Source: Anaerolineae bacterium
GTDB taxonomy: Bacteria > Chloroflexota > Anaerolineae > Aggregatilineales > Phototrophicaceae
Direction of reading: 5' to 3'
Assembly (NCBI GenBank): GCA_019912905.1
Contig: JAIOHO010000997.1
Span: 1-6,276 of the forward strand
Length of the DNA stretch: 6,276 nt
Shown here: positions 1 through 6,228 of the stretch, piece after piece
Numbering within the stretch: position 1 is the stretch's first letter
Layout of the letters: every line of letters begins with the position of its first letter
Position numbers and translations under genes: made by a program
Notes under the pieces: model-generated
Databases searched by the model: none
What the model was told of the DNA's origin: nothing
The model's input: the letters and a program-made list of their open reading frames with translations, nothing else

Positions 1-454
1 CTTCACTGGAACGCACCCATGATCCCACGCAGCGTTCCACTGCCGCATCGGTATAGCGGGCGAAGGCCGCCCGCCAGCGCTCGACTCGTTCCTGATCGGG
101 CATCTGTTCGTAAGTCGCACCGGAATGCGTGCGGATGTCACTGGTGAACCACGACACCAGCAGACGCTCCCCACCTAACGGCAGCAGTCCGGCATCCCGA
201 TCATCCAGTGAGCTGTCGTTAATCACGCGCGGACTCGTCCACGTCTTCCCATCGTCCTCACTGAAACTCATGATTGTCCGCCCAAATGGGCACACATGTC
301 CGTTTCGCAGCCCCGACGCTGCCGCCACCAGCGTACCATCAGGCATACGGGCGGCCGTCGGCCAGCCGCAGTATCCAAAGAAATCATCGGGCATTGCAAA
401 AATGACCCCATGTTCTGCCTCAACTACCTGGTTCGCCTGTGTCAATTCGATCAT
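1..454 (-). CDS. Sialidase (BNR/Asp-box) family protein, N-terminal 151 residues, partial
   Basis: Reading the minus strand from the ATG at 454-452 gives 151 uninterrupted codons that run off the left edge, so the C-terminal part is missing. The product resembles exo-alpha-sialidases of the BNR_2 type. It has a GYCGWPTAARMPDGTL stretch at residues 27-42, where R36 may be the first substrate-binding arginine of the sialidase fold. A good Asp box, SEDDGKTW, lies at 65-72, followed by VINDSSLDDRDAGLLPLGG at 77-95. No signal peptide is visible, so a cytoplasmic location is likely. The start is supported by AGGA (464-461) six bases upstream and by a promoter further upstream. The gene is divergent from the aldolase and second sialidase genes. 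Hydrolysis of sialosides is the family's classical activity, but many BNR proteins act on other glycosides, and the catalytic glutamate and tyrosine lie beyond the window. Family confidence is high; substrate is unknown. Confidence 0.88.
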   Translation of the reverse strand, partial: MIELTQANQVVEAEHGVIFAMPDDFFGYCGWPTAARMPDGTLVAAASGLRNGHVCPFGRTIMSFSEDDGKTWTSPRVINDSSLDDRDAGLLPLGGERLLVSWFTSDIRTHSGATYEQMPDQERVERWRAAFARYTDAAVERCVGSWVRSSE

Positions 455-460
455 TTTTTG

Positions 461-464
461 TCCT
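461..464 (-). promoter_or_regulatory. Ribosome binding site of the minus-strand sialidase-like gene
   Basis: On the minus strand AGGA is followed by six bases (CAAAAA) and then the ATG at 454. This spacing supports that start codon for the partial sialidase-family gene. Confidence 0.6.
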
Positions 465-476
465 AACGTGGCAAGC

Positions 477-495
477 TGGTATACTTATAGGACCA
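477..495. promoter_or_regulatory. Operator-like imperfect palindrome, copy 1
   Basis: The plus strand reads TGGTATACTTATAGGACCA, with TGGT/ACCA outer arms. It is the core of a 35-bp stretch (469-503) that recurs at 2488-2522 with 30 of 35 positions identical. It lies between the divergent sialidase-like and aldolase genes and overlaps the minus-strand -10 box and start site, so a bound repressor could control both directions. TGGT...ACCA half sites recall operators of FadR-type GntR regulators, but the spacing here is wider than the usual sites, so the regulator family is only a guess. No regulator gene is present in the window. Confidence 0.6.
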
Positions 496-523
496 TTATA
501 CCTACCGCACTTGAAACGGGCAA
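495..523 (-). promoter_or_regulatory. Sigma-70-type promoter for the minus-strand sialidase-like gene
   Basis: On the minus strand TTGCCC (523-518, four of six consensus bases) is followed by a 17-bp spacer and a perfect TATAAT (500-495). Transcription would start near 488, giving a leader of roughly 34 nt before the ATG at 454. The operator-like palindrome at 477-495 begins at the last base of the -10 box and covers the start site, the usual place for a repressor. This is predicted from sequence only. Confidence 0.6.
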
Positions 524-545
524 TTTTCAGCAGAAAGCAGCGCTC

Positions 546-1454
546 ATGCCACCGCGTCATCCATCGACGATTCTGGCAACCTGTGTCGTACCCTGGGACG
601 AGCATGAACAACTGATTGAAACAGTCTTTCGCCAGGAAATCGGGCACCTGACAAACCTGGGAATCCACCATCTTTACATTTTTGGTACAGCCGGCGAAGG
701 ATATGCGGTCGATACTCCCCGTTTCCGGGATGTGGTCGCCCTCTTCCGCGAAGCCACCCAGGATACCGCCATCCGTACCCAAGTTGGGATCATGGGCATG
801 TCAACCAGCCAGGTCATTGAGCGCCTCCGTATCGCCTATGACATGGGCTTCCGGGCCTTTCAGATTTCACTTCCCGCCTGGCGCACCCTGAATGATTTCG
901 AACTGCTGGCCTATTTTCGAGAAATCTGCACCACGTTCCCCGACTGCGACTTCCTGCATTACAACCTGATGTCTGCGCCGCGTTTCCTGACAGCTGCGGA
1001 TTACCGCATGCTGGTCGATCATGTGCCCAATCTGGTCGCAACCAAAAACACAGCGGTTGACCCGAATTCGCTCATCGACCTGATCCAGAGGGTGCCCGAA
1101 CTCCAGCACTTCCTCGGAGAGATGAACTATGCGCATGGTGCGATGGTCGGCGAATGTGCGCTGCTGCCCTCCATCAGCCTGGCGCTGCCGGATAAAATGC
1201 ATGCCCTTTACACATCAGGTCGTGACCGTGACGTATCCCACCTCTTCGAAACGCAGCATGAGCTGCGCAGCTTTACGCGCACGGTCCTGGGGCCGCTGCT
1301 CGCCCAGCGCCGGATCGACGGAGCTTATGACAAAATCCTCGCGCGCCTTTCGGGTCTCGACTCGATGCCGCTTCGCCTGCTGTCCCCGTACCAGGGCTTC
1401 AGCGAAGCGGATTATGAAGCCTGCAAGCAGCGCTATGACCGCTGGATCGAATAG
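546..1454 (+). CDS. DapA / N-acetylneuraminate lyase superfamily aldolase
   Basis: This 302-residue product has the length and motif order of the class I aldolase TIM-barrel family that includes dihydrodipicolinate synthase and N-acetylneuraminate lyase. Visible motifs are GTAGE at residues 47-51 (usual form GTTGE/GSTGE), the HYN tyrosine Y139 expected to relay protons, and K167 in VATKNT, the expected Schiff-base lysine. Departures from the family are VPW at 15-17 where TPF is usual, and LPAW at 109-112 where dihydrodipicolinate synthases and lyases carry a PYY/FYY motif that supplies the inter-subunit tyrosine. This argues against a lysine-pathway role and for a catabolic aldolase or dehydratase of a 2-keto acid, with sialic-acid-like substrates one option. 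The reading frame is open upstream to 129, but that part is antisense to the sialidase-like gene and crosses the operator. The ATG at 546 is the only sensible start, although its ribosome binding site is weak. The next gene follows after 8 bp, so the two are probably co-transcribed. Confidence 0.9.
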   Translation: MPPRHPSTILATCVVPWDEHEQLIETVFRQEIGHLTNLGIHHLYIFGTAGEGYAVDTPRFRDVVALFREATQDTAIRTQVGIMGMSTSQVIERLRIAYDMGFRAFQISLPAWRTLNDFELLAYFREICTTFPDCDFLHYNLMSAPRFLTAADYRMLVDHVPNLVATKNTAVDPNSLIDLIQRVPELQHFLGEMNYAHGAMVGECALLPSISLALPDKMHALYTSGRDRDVSHLFETQHELRSFTRTVLGPLLAQRRIDGAYDKILARLSGLDSMPLRLLSPYQGFSEADYEACKQRYDRWIE

Positions 1455-1457
1455 GAG
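1453..1457 (+). promoter_or_regulatory. Ribosome binding site of the second sialidase-like gene, overlapping the aldolase stop
   Basis: AGGAG starts inside the TAG stop codon of the upstream aldolase gene and ends five to six bases before the ATG at 1463. This arrangement suggests translational coupling of the two genes. Confidence 0.65.
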
Positions 1458-1462
1458 ACTTT

Positions 1463-2467
1463 ATGGAACGGTATATCGCAATTGACAATGTGTGCGCCTG
1501 GCCTAATCTGACCCTGATGCCCGATGGCAGCATCATCGCCACCATTTTCAACCAGCCAACTCATGGTGGTTGGCAGGGAGACGTCGAGTGTTGGGCCAGT
1601 GAAGATGGCGGGCGCACCTGGCAGTTGCGCGGCACCCCCGCGCCCCACGCGCCGACCACCAACCGGATGAATGTTGCTGCGGGTCTGGCGCATGATGGAT
1701 CACTGATCGTCCTGGCATCCGGGTGGACCAACCGCCCTCCCAGGGATGAACCGGCAAAAGTCTATTTCGCCGACTCCGAAATCCTGCCCACCTGGGTCTG
1801 CCGATCCACCGACGGTGGCCGCACCTGGGAACGAGCGGGCGAGATCCATCTGCTCGATGGATTGACGAAACTGCCGGTGCCTTTTGGTGATATTGTCCGT
1901 CTGCCGGGTCAGGCACTGGCCGTATCGCTGTACGGGCGCGACGGGGACAACGCCGATCACATCTCGGCGCATCTTTATCACAGCATCGACGATGGTCACA
2001 CCTGGGGACATCGTAGTGTGATTGGGTCGCAGAATTACAACGAAACCAATCTGCTGGCGCTGCGGAGCGGGCGACTGCTGGCCGCAGCCCGCACCTGGGA
2101 CGATCATCATCTCGAAATATTTAACAGCGATGACCTCGGTGAATGCTGGTCCCCTGGTGCGGTCGCGTCGCTGGCGGGGCAGCACCCGGCACACCTGCTT
2201 GAACTGGCCGATAGCCGCATCCTGCTGGTTTACGGCCTGCGCAATCCGGGACTGTATGGTGTGGCTGCACGCATCAGCGACGATCAGGGGCAAACCTGGA
2301 GCATTCCGCGCGTGCTGGTTCACCTCGACAGCCAGAAAGTCGACTGCGGCTACCCTGCCAGCGTGCAGCTAGACGATGGGACTGTGGTCACGGCCTATTA
2401 TGCGGCGGCGGTGCCTGCACATCAGCGCTATCACATGGGCGTGATTCGCTGGCAAGCGGATACCTGA
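1463..2467 (+). CDS. Sialidase (BNR/Asp-box) family protein, complete, cytoplasmic
   Basis: The 334-residue product carries five Asp-box-like motifs (SxDxGxTW), one per expected propeller blade: SEDGGRTW at 46-53, STDGGRTW at 115-122, SIDDGHTW at 174-181, the degenerate SDDLGECW at 222-229, and SDDQGQTW at 272-279. NETNLLALRSGRLLAAAR at 193-210 matches the sialidase segment with the acidic residue (E194) followed by a substrate-binding arginine (R210). CGYPASVQLDDGTVVTAYY at 295-313 is the typical C-terminal strand pair, with tyrosines that could serve as nucleophile. This suggests a glycosidase of the exo-alpha-sialidase superfamily; the true glycoside is unknown. There is no signal peptide, so it probably acts on imported substrate. 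AGGAG, starting in the TAG stop of the aldolase gene, lies six bases before the ATG and fixes the start. It shares an operon with the aldolase, and the 127-bp gap after it starts a new unit. Confidence 0.9.
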   Translation: MERYIAIDNVCAWPNLTLMPDGSIIATIFNQPTHGGWQGDVECWASEDGGRTWQLRGTPAPHAPTTNRMNVAAGLAHDGSLIVLASGWTNRPPRDEPAKVYFADSEILPTWVCRSTDGGRTWERAGEIHLLDGLTKLPVPFGDIVRLPGQALAVSLYGRDGDNADHISAHLYHSIDDGHTWGHRSVIGSQNYNETNLLALRSGRLLAAARTWDDHHLEIFNSDDLGECWSPGAVASLAGQHPAHLLELADSRILLVYGLRNPGLYGVAARISDDQGQTWSIPRVLVHLDSQKVDCGYPASVQLDDGTVVTAYYAAAVPAHQRYHMGVIRWQADT

Positions 2468-2486
2468 AACCGGCAGGAAGCAAAAT

Positions 2487-2515
2487 TTGGCAAACTGGTA
2501 TAGTTATAGTACCAT
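2487..2515 (+). promoter_or_regulatory. Candidate promoter of the transporter unit
   Basis: TTGGCA (2487-2492, five of six consensus bases) is followed by 17 bp and TACCAT (2510-2515, four of six). The operator-like palindrome then falls between and over the two boxes, a repression arrangement. The TATAGT hexamers at 2499 and 2505 are better -10 boxes but have no convincing -35 at the right distance. The exact promoter is therefore uncertain; that one lies in this gap is likely. Confidence 0.4.
2496..2514. promoter_or_regulatory. Operator-like palindrome, copy 2
   Basis: The sequence TGGTATAGTTATAGTACCA has perfect 5-bp arms, TGGTA and TACCA, around a 9-bp centre. It is the better conserved of the two copies. 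The surrounding 35 bp (2488-2522) matches 469-503 at 30 of 35 positions, in the same orientation. It lies 80 bp upstream of the binding-protein start, where it could regulate the transporter unit. The centre also repeats TATAGT twice (2499-2504 and 2505-2510), so overlap with a -10 element is possible. Confidence 0.65.
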
Positions 2516-2583
2516 CCTACCTGATTCAACACTGCTGCACCGAGCAGGTCCACATTTTCACACCACAACATGAGAGTCATTAT

Positions 2584-2590
2584 AAGGAGG
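2584..2590 (+). promoter_or_regulatory. Strong ribosome binding site of the solute-binding protein gene
   Basis: AAGGAGG is close to the full anti-Shine-Dalgarno complement and is the strongest such site in the window, as expected for an abundant binding protein. It lies four bases before the first ATG (2595) and seven before the in-frame second ATG (2598). Spacing slightly favours the second, which would shorten the protein by one residue. Confidence 0.8.
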
Positions 2591-2594
2591 AGTC

Positions 2595-4202
2595 ATGATG
2601 AAAGTTAGCCGTTGGATTAGCTTACTCATCTTGCTGAGTATTGTGCTAATTCCATTTATCGCGCTGGCTCAAGACGAGCCTGTCATCATCCGCATGAACA
2701 CGTCCACCGGCAAGGGAACCCACTATAACCCGCTGTGGTTTGTCGGTACCGGGTCACAGTGGCACACGTTCCCCTGGCTGTTCCCCGGCCTCATGTTCTA
2801 TGATTCCCAAAGCAATATGAAGCTGCACCTGGCCGAGAGTGTCGAAGCAAGCGACGACGCTACCGTCTTCACGTTTAAGCTGCCTGCGGCGGCAGTCTGG
2901 TCGGACGGTGAACCACTGACCTCCGCCGACGTCAGGTTCAGCTATGAACTCCTCTCCAATCCGGCCATTCAGGACTTTGGCGCCACTTTCGGCATGGGGA
3001 ATCTGGTGGCCTCCTCGGGCATTACCGGCTACGAAGCCTATGCCAGCGGCGATGCCGAACATATTGAGGGCATCGAAACCCCGGACGCCCAGACGGTCAT
3101 CTTCCATCTGGATAAGCCCAATGGGGTCTTCCTGCGCAATACGTACATCTTCGTGATGCCGGAACATATACTCGGTTCCGTGCCCGTGGATGAACTGCCG
3201 GATAACCCGTTCATGGATAATCCGAATGTATCCTCCGGCCCGCTGCTGTTTAACCAGTACGTGGTCGATGATTACCTGGAGTTTGACGTCTGGAAAGACG
3301 GCTGGTGGCCCGTTACCCCTCCGTTCGACAAAATTATCTTCTTCCAGAGTGAACAGGAAGCCTCGCTGAATCGTATGGAAACCGGGGATCAGGACCTGCA
3401 CGTGTACGGCAACCCCGGCCAGAGCGAACGCTTCACCAATAATGCCGAGATCGAATCGATCGTCGTGCCCGGCGTGGGCGTGCAGGGGCTGCACATCAAT
3501 CAGCGGCAGGAAATGATGCAGGATGTCCGCGTCCGCCAGGGCATCGCCTATGCGCTCGATCAGGATGTCATCATCGACTTCATGACCGAAGGTAACAGCA
3601 CGCAGATCGACTCGGGCATTTACGCTCCGGATTGGGCCGTCGCCACCGACCTGGAAGGTTATGACTTCAATCCTGACAAAGCGCGCGCGCTGTTCGAAGA
3701 GGCGGGCTGGGACTTTGATAACAATGTCATCCGTTATGTGACCGGCAACCCCGACACCGACCTGCTGGCACTGTATGTCCAGGGCGCGCTGGCCGAAATC
3801 GGTGTTCAGGTTGAACTGACCTCGACGGCGGGCGGCAGCATCCTGGATATTTATAACTCTGGTGATTACGAAATGGGCGGCATCGGCGGCGGTTCGCTCG
3901 GCGCAGATCCCTCGGTCGCGGCAGGCTATTTCCTGTGCCAGAGTACCTGGGGTAATTGGGATGGCTACTGCAACGAGCACTTTGACGAACTGGCTGCCGA
4001 AGGCACAACCTACGTCAACATCGAGGATCGCGCACCGATCTATCAGGAAATGTCCTCGATCCTCAACATGGACCTTCCCTGGATCTTCCTGCACAAGTCC
4101 CCGGTGACCTTCCAGAAGAATGTCCGCTTGAAGGGCTTCGTGCCTTCGACCGGTCTGGATAATATCACCTGGAATTTGCCGGAATGGTCCATCGAGGGCT
4201 AG
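2595..4202 (+). CDS. ABC transporter substrate-binding protein, family 5 (Dpp/Opp type)
   Basis: The 535-residue product is an exported solute-binding protein of the SBP_bac_5 family, which captures peptides, nickel chelates, oligosaccharides or, in some systems, sialic acid outside the membrane and delivers them to a Dpp/Opp-type importer. Residues 1-25 form a signal peptide (basic MMKVSR, a hydrophobic core, then ALA before Q26). There is no lipobox cysteine, so signal peptidase I cleavage is predicted rather than lipidation. Family signatures are VWSDGEPLTSADVRFSYELL at 101-120, SSGPLLFNQY at 213-222 (usually GTGPY) and VRQGIAYALDQDVI at 313-326. C448 and C459 are close enough to form a disulfide. 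The ATG at 2595 or 2598 is chosen from the signal peptide and the strong ribosome binding site. Two permease genes follow, separated by a hairpin that could raise this gene's expression over theirs. The substrate cannot be read from sequence; the neighbouring genes suggest a sugar-acid or sialic-acid-like ligand. Confidence 0.93.
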   Translation: MMKVSRWISLLILLSIVLIPFIALAQDEPVIIRMNTSTGKGTHYNPLWFVGTGSQWHTFPWLFPGLMFYDSQSNMKLHLAESVEASDDATVFTFKLPAAAVWSDGEPLTSADVRFSYELLSNPAIQDFGATFGMGNLVASSGITGYEAYASGDAEHIEGIETPDAQTVIFHLDKPNGVFLRNTYIFVMPEHILGSVPVDELPDNPFMDNPNVSSGPLLFNQYVVDDYLEFDVWKDGWWPVTPPFDKIIFFQSEQEASLNRMETGDQDLHVYGNPGQSERFTNNAEIESIVVPGVGVQGLHINQRQEMMQDVRVRQGIAYALDQDVIIDFMTEGNSTQIDSGIYAPDWAVATDLEGYDFNPDKARALFEEAGWDFDNNVIRYVTGNPDTDLLALYVQGALAEIGVQVELTSTAGGSILDIYNSGDYEMGGIGGGSLGADPSVAAGYFLCQSTWGNWDGYCNEHFDELAAEGTTYVNIEDRAPIYQEMSSILNMDLPWIFLHKSPVTFQKNVRLKGFVPSTGLDNITWNLPEWSIEG

Positions 4203-4216
4203 GATAACACGCATCC

Positions 4217-4261
4217 GGTGCGCAGCAGAACGAGCAATCCTCACCACACCTGCTGCGCACC
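4217..4261 (+). other. Perfect 12-bp inverted repeat (mRNA hairpin) between binding protein and permease genes
   Basis: GGTGCGCAGCAG (4217-4228) and CTGCTGCGCACC (4250-4261) are perfect reverse complements separated by 21 bases, starting 15 bp after the stop codon. No run of T follows, so it is not a standard intrinsic terminator. Such GC-rich hairpins after binding-protein genes often protect the upstream mRNA end or partly stop transcription, giving more binding protein than permease. That function is inferred. Confidence 0.75.
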
Positions 4262-4292
4262 ACCCATTTCCGAGAGTTCAGGATAAGCGGTT

Positions 4293-5282
4293 ATGGCGAA
4301 ATACATTATCCGGCGTCTCCTGTTGATGATTCCGGTTCTGCTGGGCATTTCGTTTCTCAACTTCGCGCTCTATCTCAATGCGCCTGGCGATCCGGTCAGC
4401 ATCATGCTGAATCCCCTGCTGCTGGAAGAAGCCGGGGGTGGTGTCGGTCAGGGTCGCGCTACCCAGGACATGATCGACGCGGCGAAAGAACGTCTGGGGC
4501 TGAATAAACCCTGGCCGATCCAGTATGTGGAGTGGCTGGGCAACCTCCTGCACGGGGACTTCGGTGACAGCTTTGTCAATCCAGAGCCGGTCAATGCGGT
4601 TATCGGGCGTGCCATCTGGCCCACTCTTCAGATCAACCTGATCGCGCTCTTCCTCAGCACGATCGTCGGTGTCGGGCTTGGAATCATCCAGGCGGTGCGC
4701 CAGTACAGTTGGTTCGATTACGCAGCCTCCTTCCTGTCCTTTTTCTACATCAGTATGCCCGGCTTTTTCCTGGCGCTGCTGATGATCTACATCTTCTCAA
4801 TTCAACTGGGCTGGCTGCCCCCGGCAGGCTATCAGACCATCGGAATCGAACCATCCCTGGGCGATCATCTCCGGTATATGGTGCTGCCAACCCTGGTCCT
4901 GGCATTAGGCGGCGCGCCGAGTCTGATGCGGTATACCCGCACCGCCATGCTGGAAGTGATTCACCAGCCTTATATCACCACCGGGCACGCCAAAGGGCTG
5001 CGTCGGCGCACCGTAATCGCCCGCCATGCCTTTCGAAACGCACTGATCCCGGTGCTGACGACCCTCGGCGGACGACTGCCCCTGCTCATCAGCGGTTCGG
5101 TCATCATCGAGCAAATCTTCGATTGGCCGGGCATGGGACAGGCCTCGCTGCGGGCCACCTTTGGGCGCGACTATCCCGTGTTGATGGGCCTGATCATGAT
5201 GGGTTCTCTGATCACCCTGGTCGCGATCCTCATCACCGACGTCGCCTACACGCTGGTCGATCCGCGTGTCCGGTTGGATTAG
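4293..5282 (+). CDS. ABC transporter permease, DppB/OppB type
   Basis: The 329-residue inner-membrane protein has the DppB layout. It has an N-terminal membrane segment after the basic MAKYIIRR start (about 9-28). A periplasmic loop follows with the family's GLNKPWPIQYVEWLGNLLHGDFGDSF segment (69-94). Further helices lie near 111-134, 144-172, 196-212, 251-274 and 295-320, and the C-terminus DPRVRLD is typical. The EAA loop that contacts the ATPase is at 227-253 (YITTGHAKGL... to ...RNALIP). Length is normal for the family. A moderate AGGA (4280-4283) lies nine bases before the ATG. It would pair with the next permease to form the translocation channel for the substrate captured by the upstream binding protein. 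The 90-bp gap to that gene holds a hairpin. Confidence 0.94.
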   Translation: MAKYIIRRLLLMIPVLLGISFLNFALYLNAPGDPVSIMLNPLLLEEAGGGVGQGRATQDMIDAAKERLGLNKPWPIQYVEWLGNLLHGDFGDSFVNPEPVNAVIGRAIWPTLQINLIALFLSTIVGVGLGIIQAVRQYSWFDYAASFLSFFYISMPGFFLALLMIYIFSIQLGWLPPAGYQTIGIEPSLGDHLRYMVLPTLVLALGGAPSLMRYTRTAMLEVIHQPYITTGHAKGLRRRTVIARHAFRNALIPVLTTLGGRLPLLISGSVIIEQIFDWPGMGQASLRATFGRDYPVLMGLIMMGSLITLVAILITDVAYTLVDPRVRLD

Positions 5283-5290
5283 GAGAGGGG
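5281..5290 (+). promoter_or_regulatory. Ribosome binding site of the second permease, overlapping the first permease stop
   Basis: The purine stretch AGGAGAGGGG starts within the TAG stop codon at 5280-5282 and abuts an ATGATG. With AGGAG as the core, spacing is five bases to the first ATG (5291) and eight to the second (5294); either may be used. The overlap suggests translational coupling of the two permeases. Confidence 0.7.
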
Positions 5291-6205
5291 ATGATGTCCG
5301 CCACAGCGAGCGACAAACCAATCGCACAACTTCGCAGTCAACCACGCATCGAAGCACAGTCGCTGAGCGAAATGACCTGGAAACGTTTCCGGCGGCACAG
5401 GCTGGGCCTCGTCAGTGTGGCAGTTCTGGCCTTAATCGTCGCCAGTGCGATCTTGGCGCCCGCCCTCAAACCTGAAGGCTACAGCAAACTTGACCCGCGC
5501 ATCCGCTACGAGTCCCCCACTGCCGCACATGTGATGGGGACCGATGCCCTTGGGCGGGATATTTTCACACGCCTCCTGTACGGCGGTCAAACATCGTTGA
5601 CGGTGAGTGTGGTAGCGGTCAGCATCAGCTTCTTCATCGGAGTAACCCTGGGAGCAGTCTCCGGGTATTTCGGAAGCTGGGTTGACATCACTATCCAGCG
5701 AGTGGTAGAAATTGTTGCCTCCATGCCGGCGCTCATCATCATCCTGAGCTTTGTCGCGGTTTACGGCGCAAACATCTATAACACCATGCTTATCCTGGGA
5801 CTGTTTGGTTGGACCGGTTTGTGCCGCTTTGTGCGTGGTCAGGTCCTTCAAATTCGAGAAATGGATTTTGTGCTGGCATCGCGCAGTGTGGGCGGTGGCA
5901 ACCGGCACATTATCATGACCCACGTCCTGCCCAACGTCGTACCCTATCTCACGGTTTCGCTGGCCTTTGCATTTTCTTCGACCATCCTCCTCGAAACCAG
6001 TCTGAGCTACCTCGGCCTCGGTGTGCAGGCCCCGACACCGAGTTGGGGGAATATGGTTGGCGATGCCAGCTCGATGCTCAACCTGCGTGATCGCTGGTGG
6101 TTGTGGATGCCCGCAGGCGTCGCAATCACCCTGACGGTCCTGAGCATTAACTTCATTGGCGATGCGCTGCGCGATGCGCTTGACCCACACACTTCCATTG
6201 ATTAA
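5291..6205 (+). CDS. ABC transporter permease, DppC/OppC type
   Basis: The 304-residue product is the second permease of the Dpp/Opp-type importer. It has a cytoplasmic N-terminus with MTWKRFRRHRLGLVSVAVL at 28-46 (OppC_N signature) leading into the first membrane helix (about 38-58). The family motif GTDALGRDIFTRLLYGGQTSL lies at 83-103. More helices lie near 106-126, 141-160, 164-180, 216-236 and 272-292. The ATPase-contacting EAA loop is at 189-215 (REMDFVLASRSVGGG... to ...HVLPN). C-terminal features SYLGLGVQAPTPSWGNM (239-255) and GDALRDALDP (290-299) are classic for DppC. The same frame stays open upstream to 4709, but that part overlaps the first permease in another frame and lacks homology features. 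The start at 5291 (or the adjacent ATG at 5294) is set by the ribosome binding site and family length. Only 8 bp separate it from the first permease. Confidence 0.94.
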   Translation: MMSATASDKPIAQLRSQPRIEAQSLSEMTWKRFRRHRLGLVSVAVLALIVASAILAPALKPEGYSKLDPRIRYESPTAAHVMGTDALGRDIFTRLLYGGQTSLTVSVVAVSISFFIGVTLGAVSGYFGSWVDITIQRVVEIVASMPALIIILSFVAVYGANIYNTMLILGLFGWTGLCRFVRGQVLQIREMDFVLASRSVGGGNRHIIMTHVLPNVVPYLTVSLAFAFSSTILLETSLSYLGLGVQAPTPSWGNMVGDASSMLNLRDRWWLWMPAGVAITLTVLSINFIGDALRDALDPHTSID

Positions 6206-6228
6206 TCACCAGAAAGAAATCATCGGCT

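Noticed and set aside
377..390. 14-bp repeat AAAGAAATCATCGG shared with 6213-6226
   Set aside because: One copy is inside coding sequence and the other precedes a start codon; there is no flanking similarity, so a chance match is the simplest explanation.
129..545. Upstream extension of the aldolase frame
   Set aside because: It is antisense to the minus-strand sialidase-like gene and crosses the intergenic operator; the family's N-terminus fits the ATG at 546.
420..782. Minus-strand open frame over the divergent intergenic region and aldolase start
   Set aside because: It is antisense to the aldolase gene, has no family motif, and conflicts with the promoter and start of the sialidase-like gene.
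2754..4247. Long minus-strand open frame (497 codons) opposite the binding-protein gene
   Set aside because: It is antisense to a gene with clear family motifs and a signal peptide, has no recognisable domain, and arises from the codon bias of a GC-rich coding strand.
4930..4937. GGTATACC palindrome resembling an operator core
   Set aside because: It lies inside the first permease gene (MRYTR codons), is only 8 bp, and lacks the flanking conservation of the two intergenic copies.
4709..5290. Upstream extension of the second permease frame
   Set aside because: It overlaps the first permease in another frame, reads as low-complexity Arg/Pro/His-rich sequence, and the ribosome binding site plus family length place the start at 5291.
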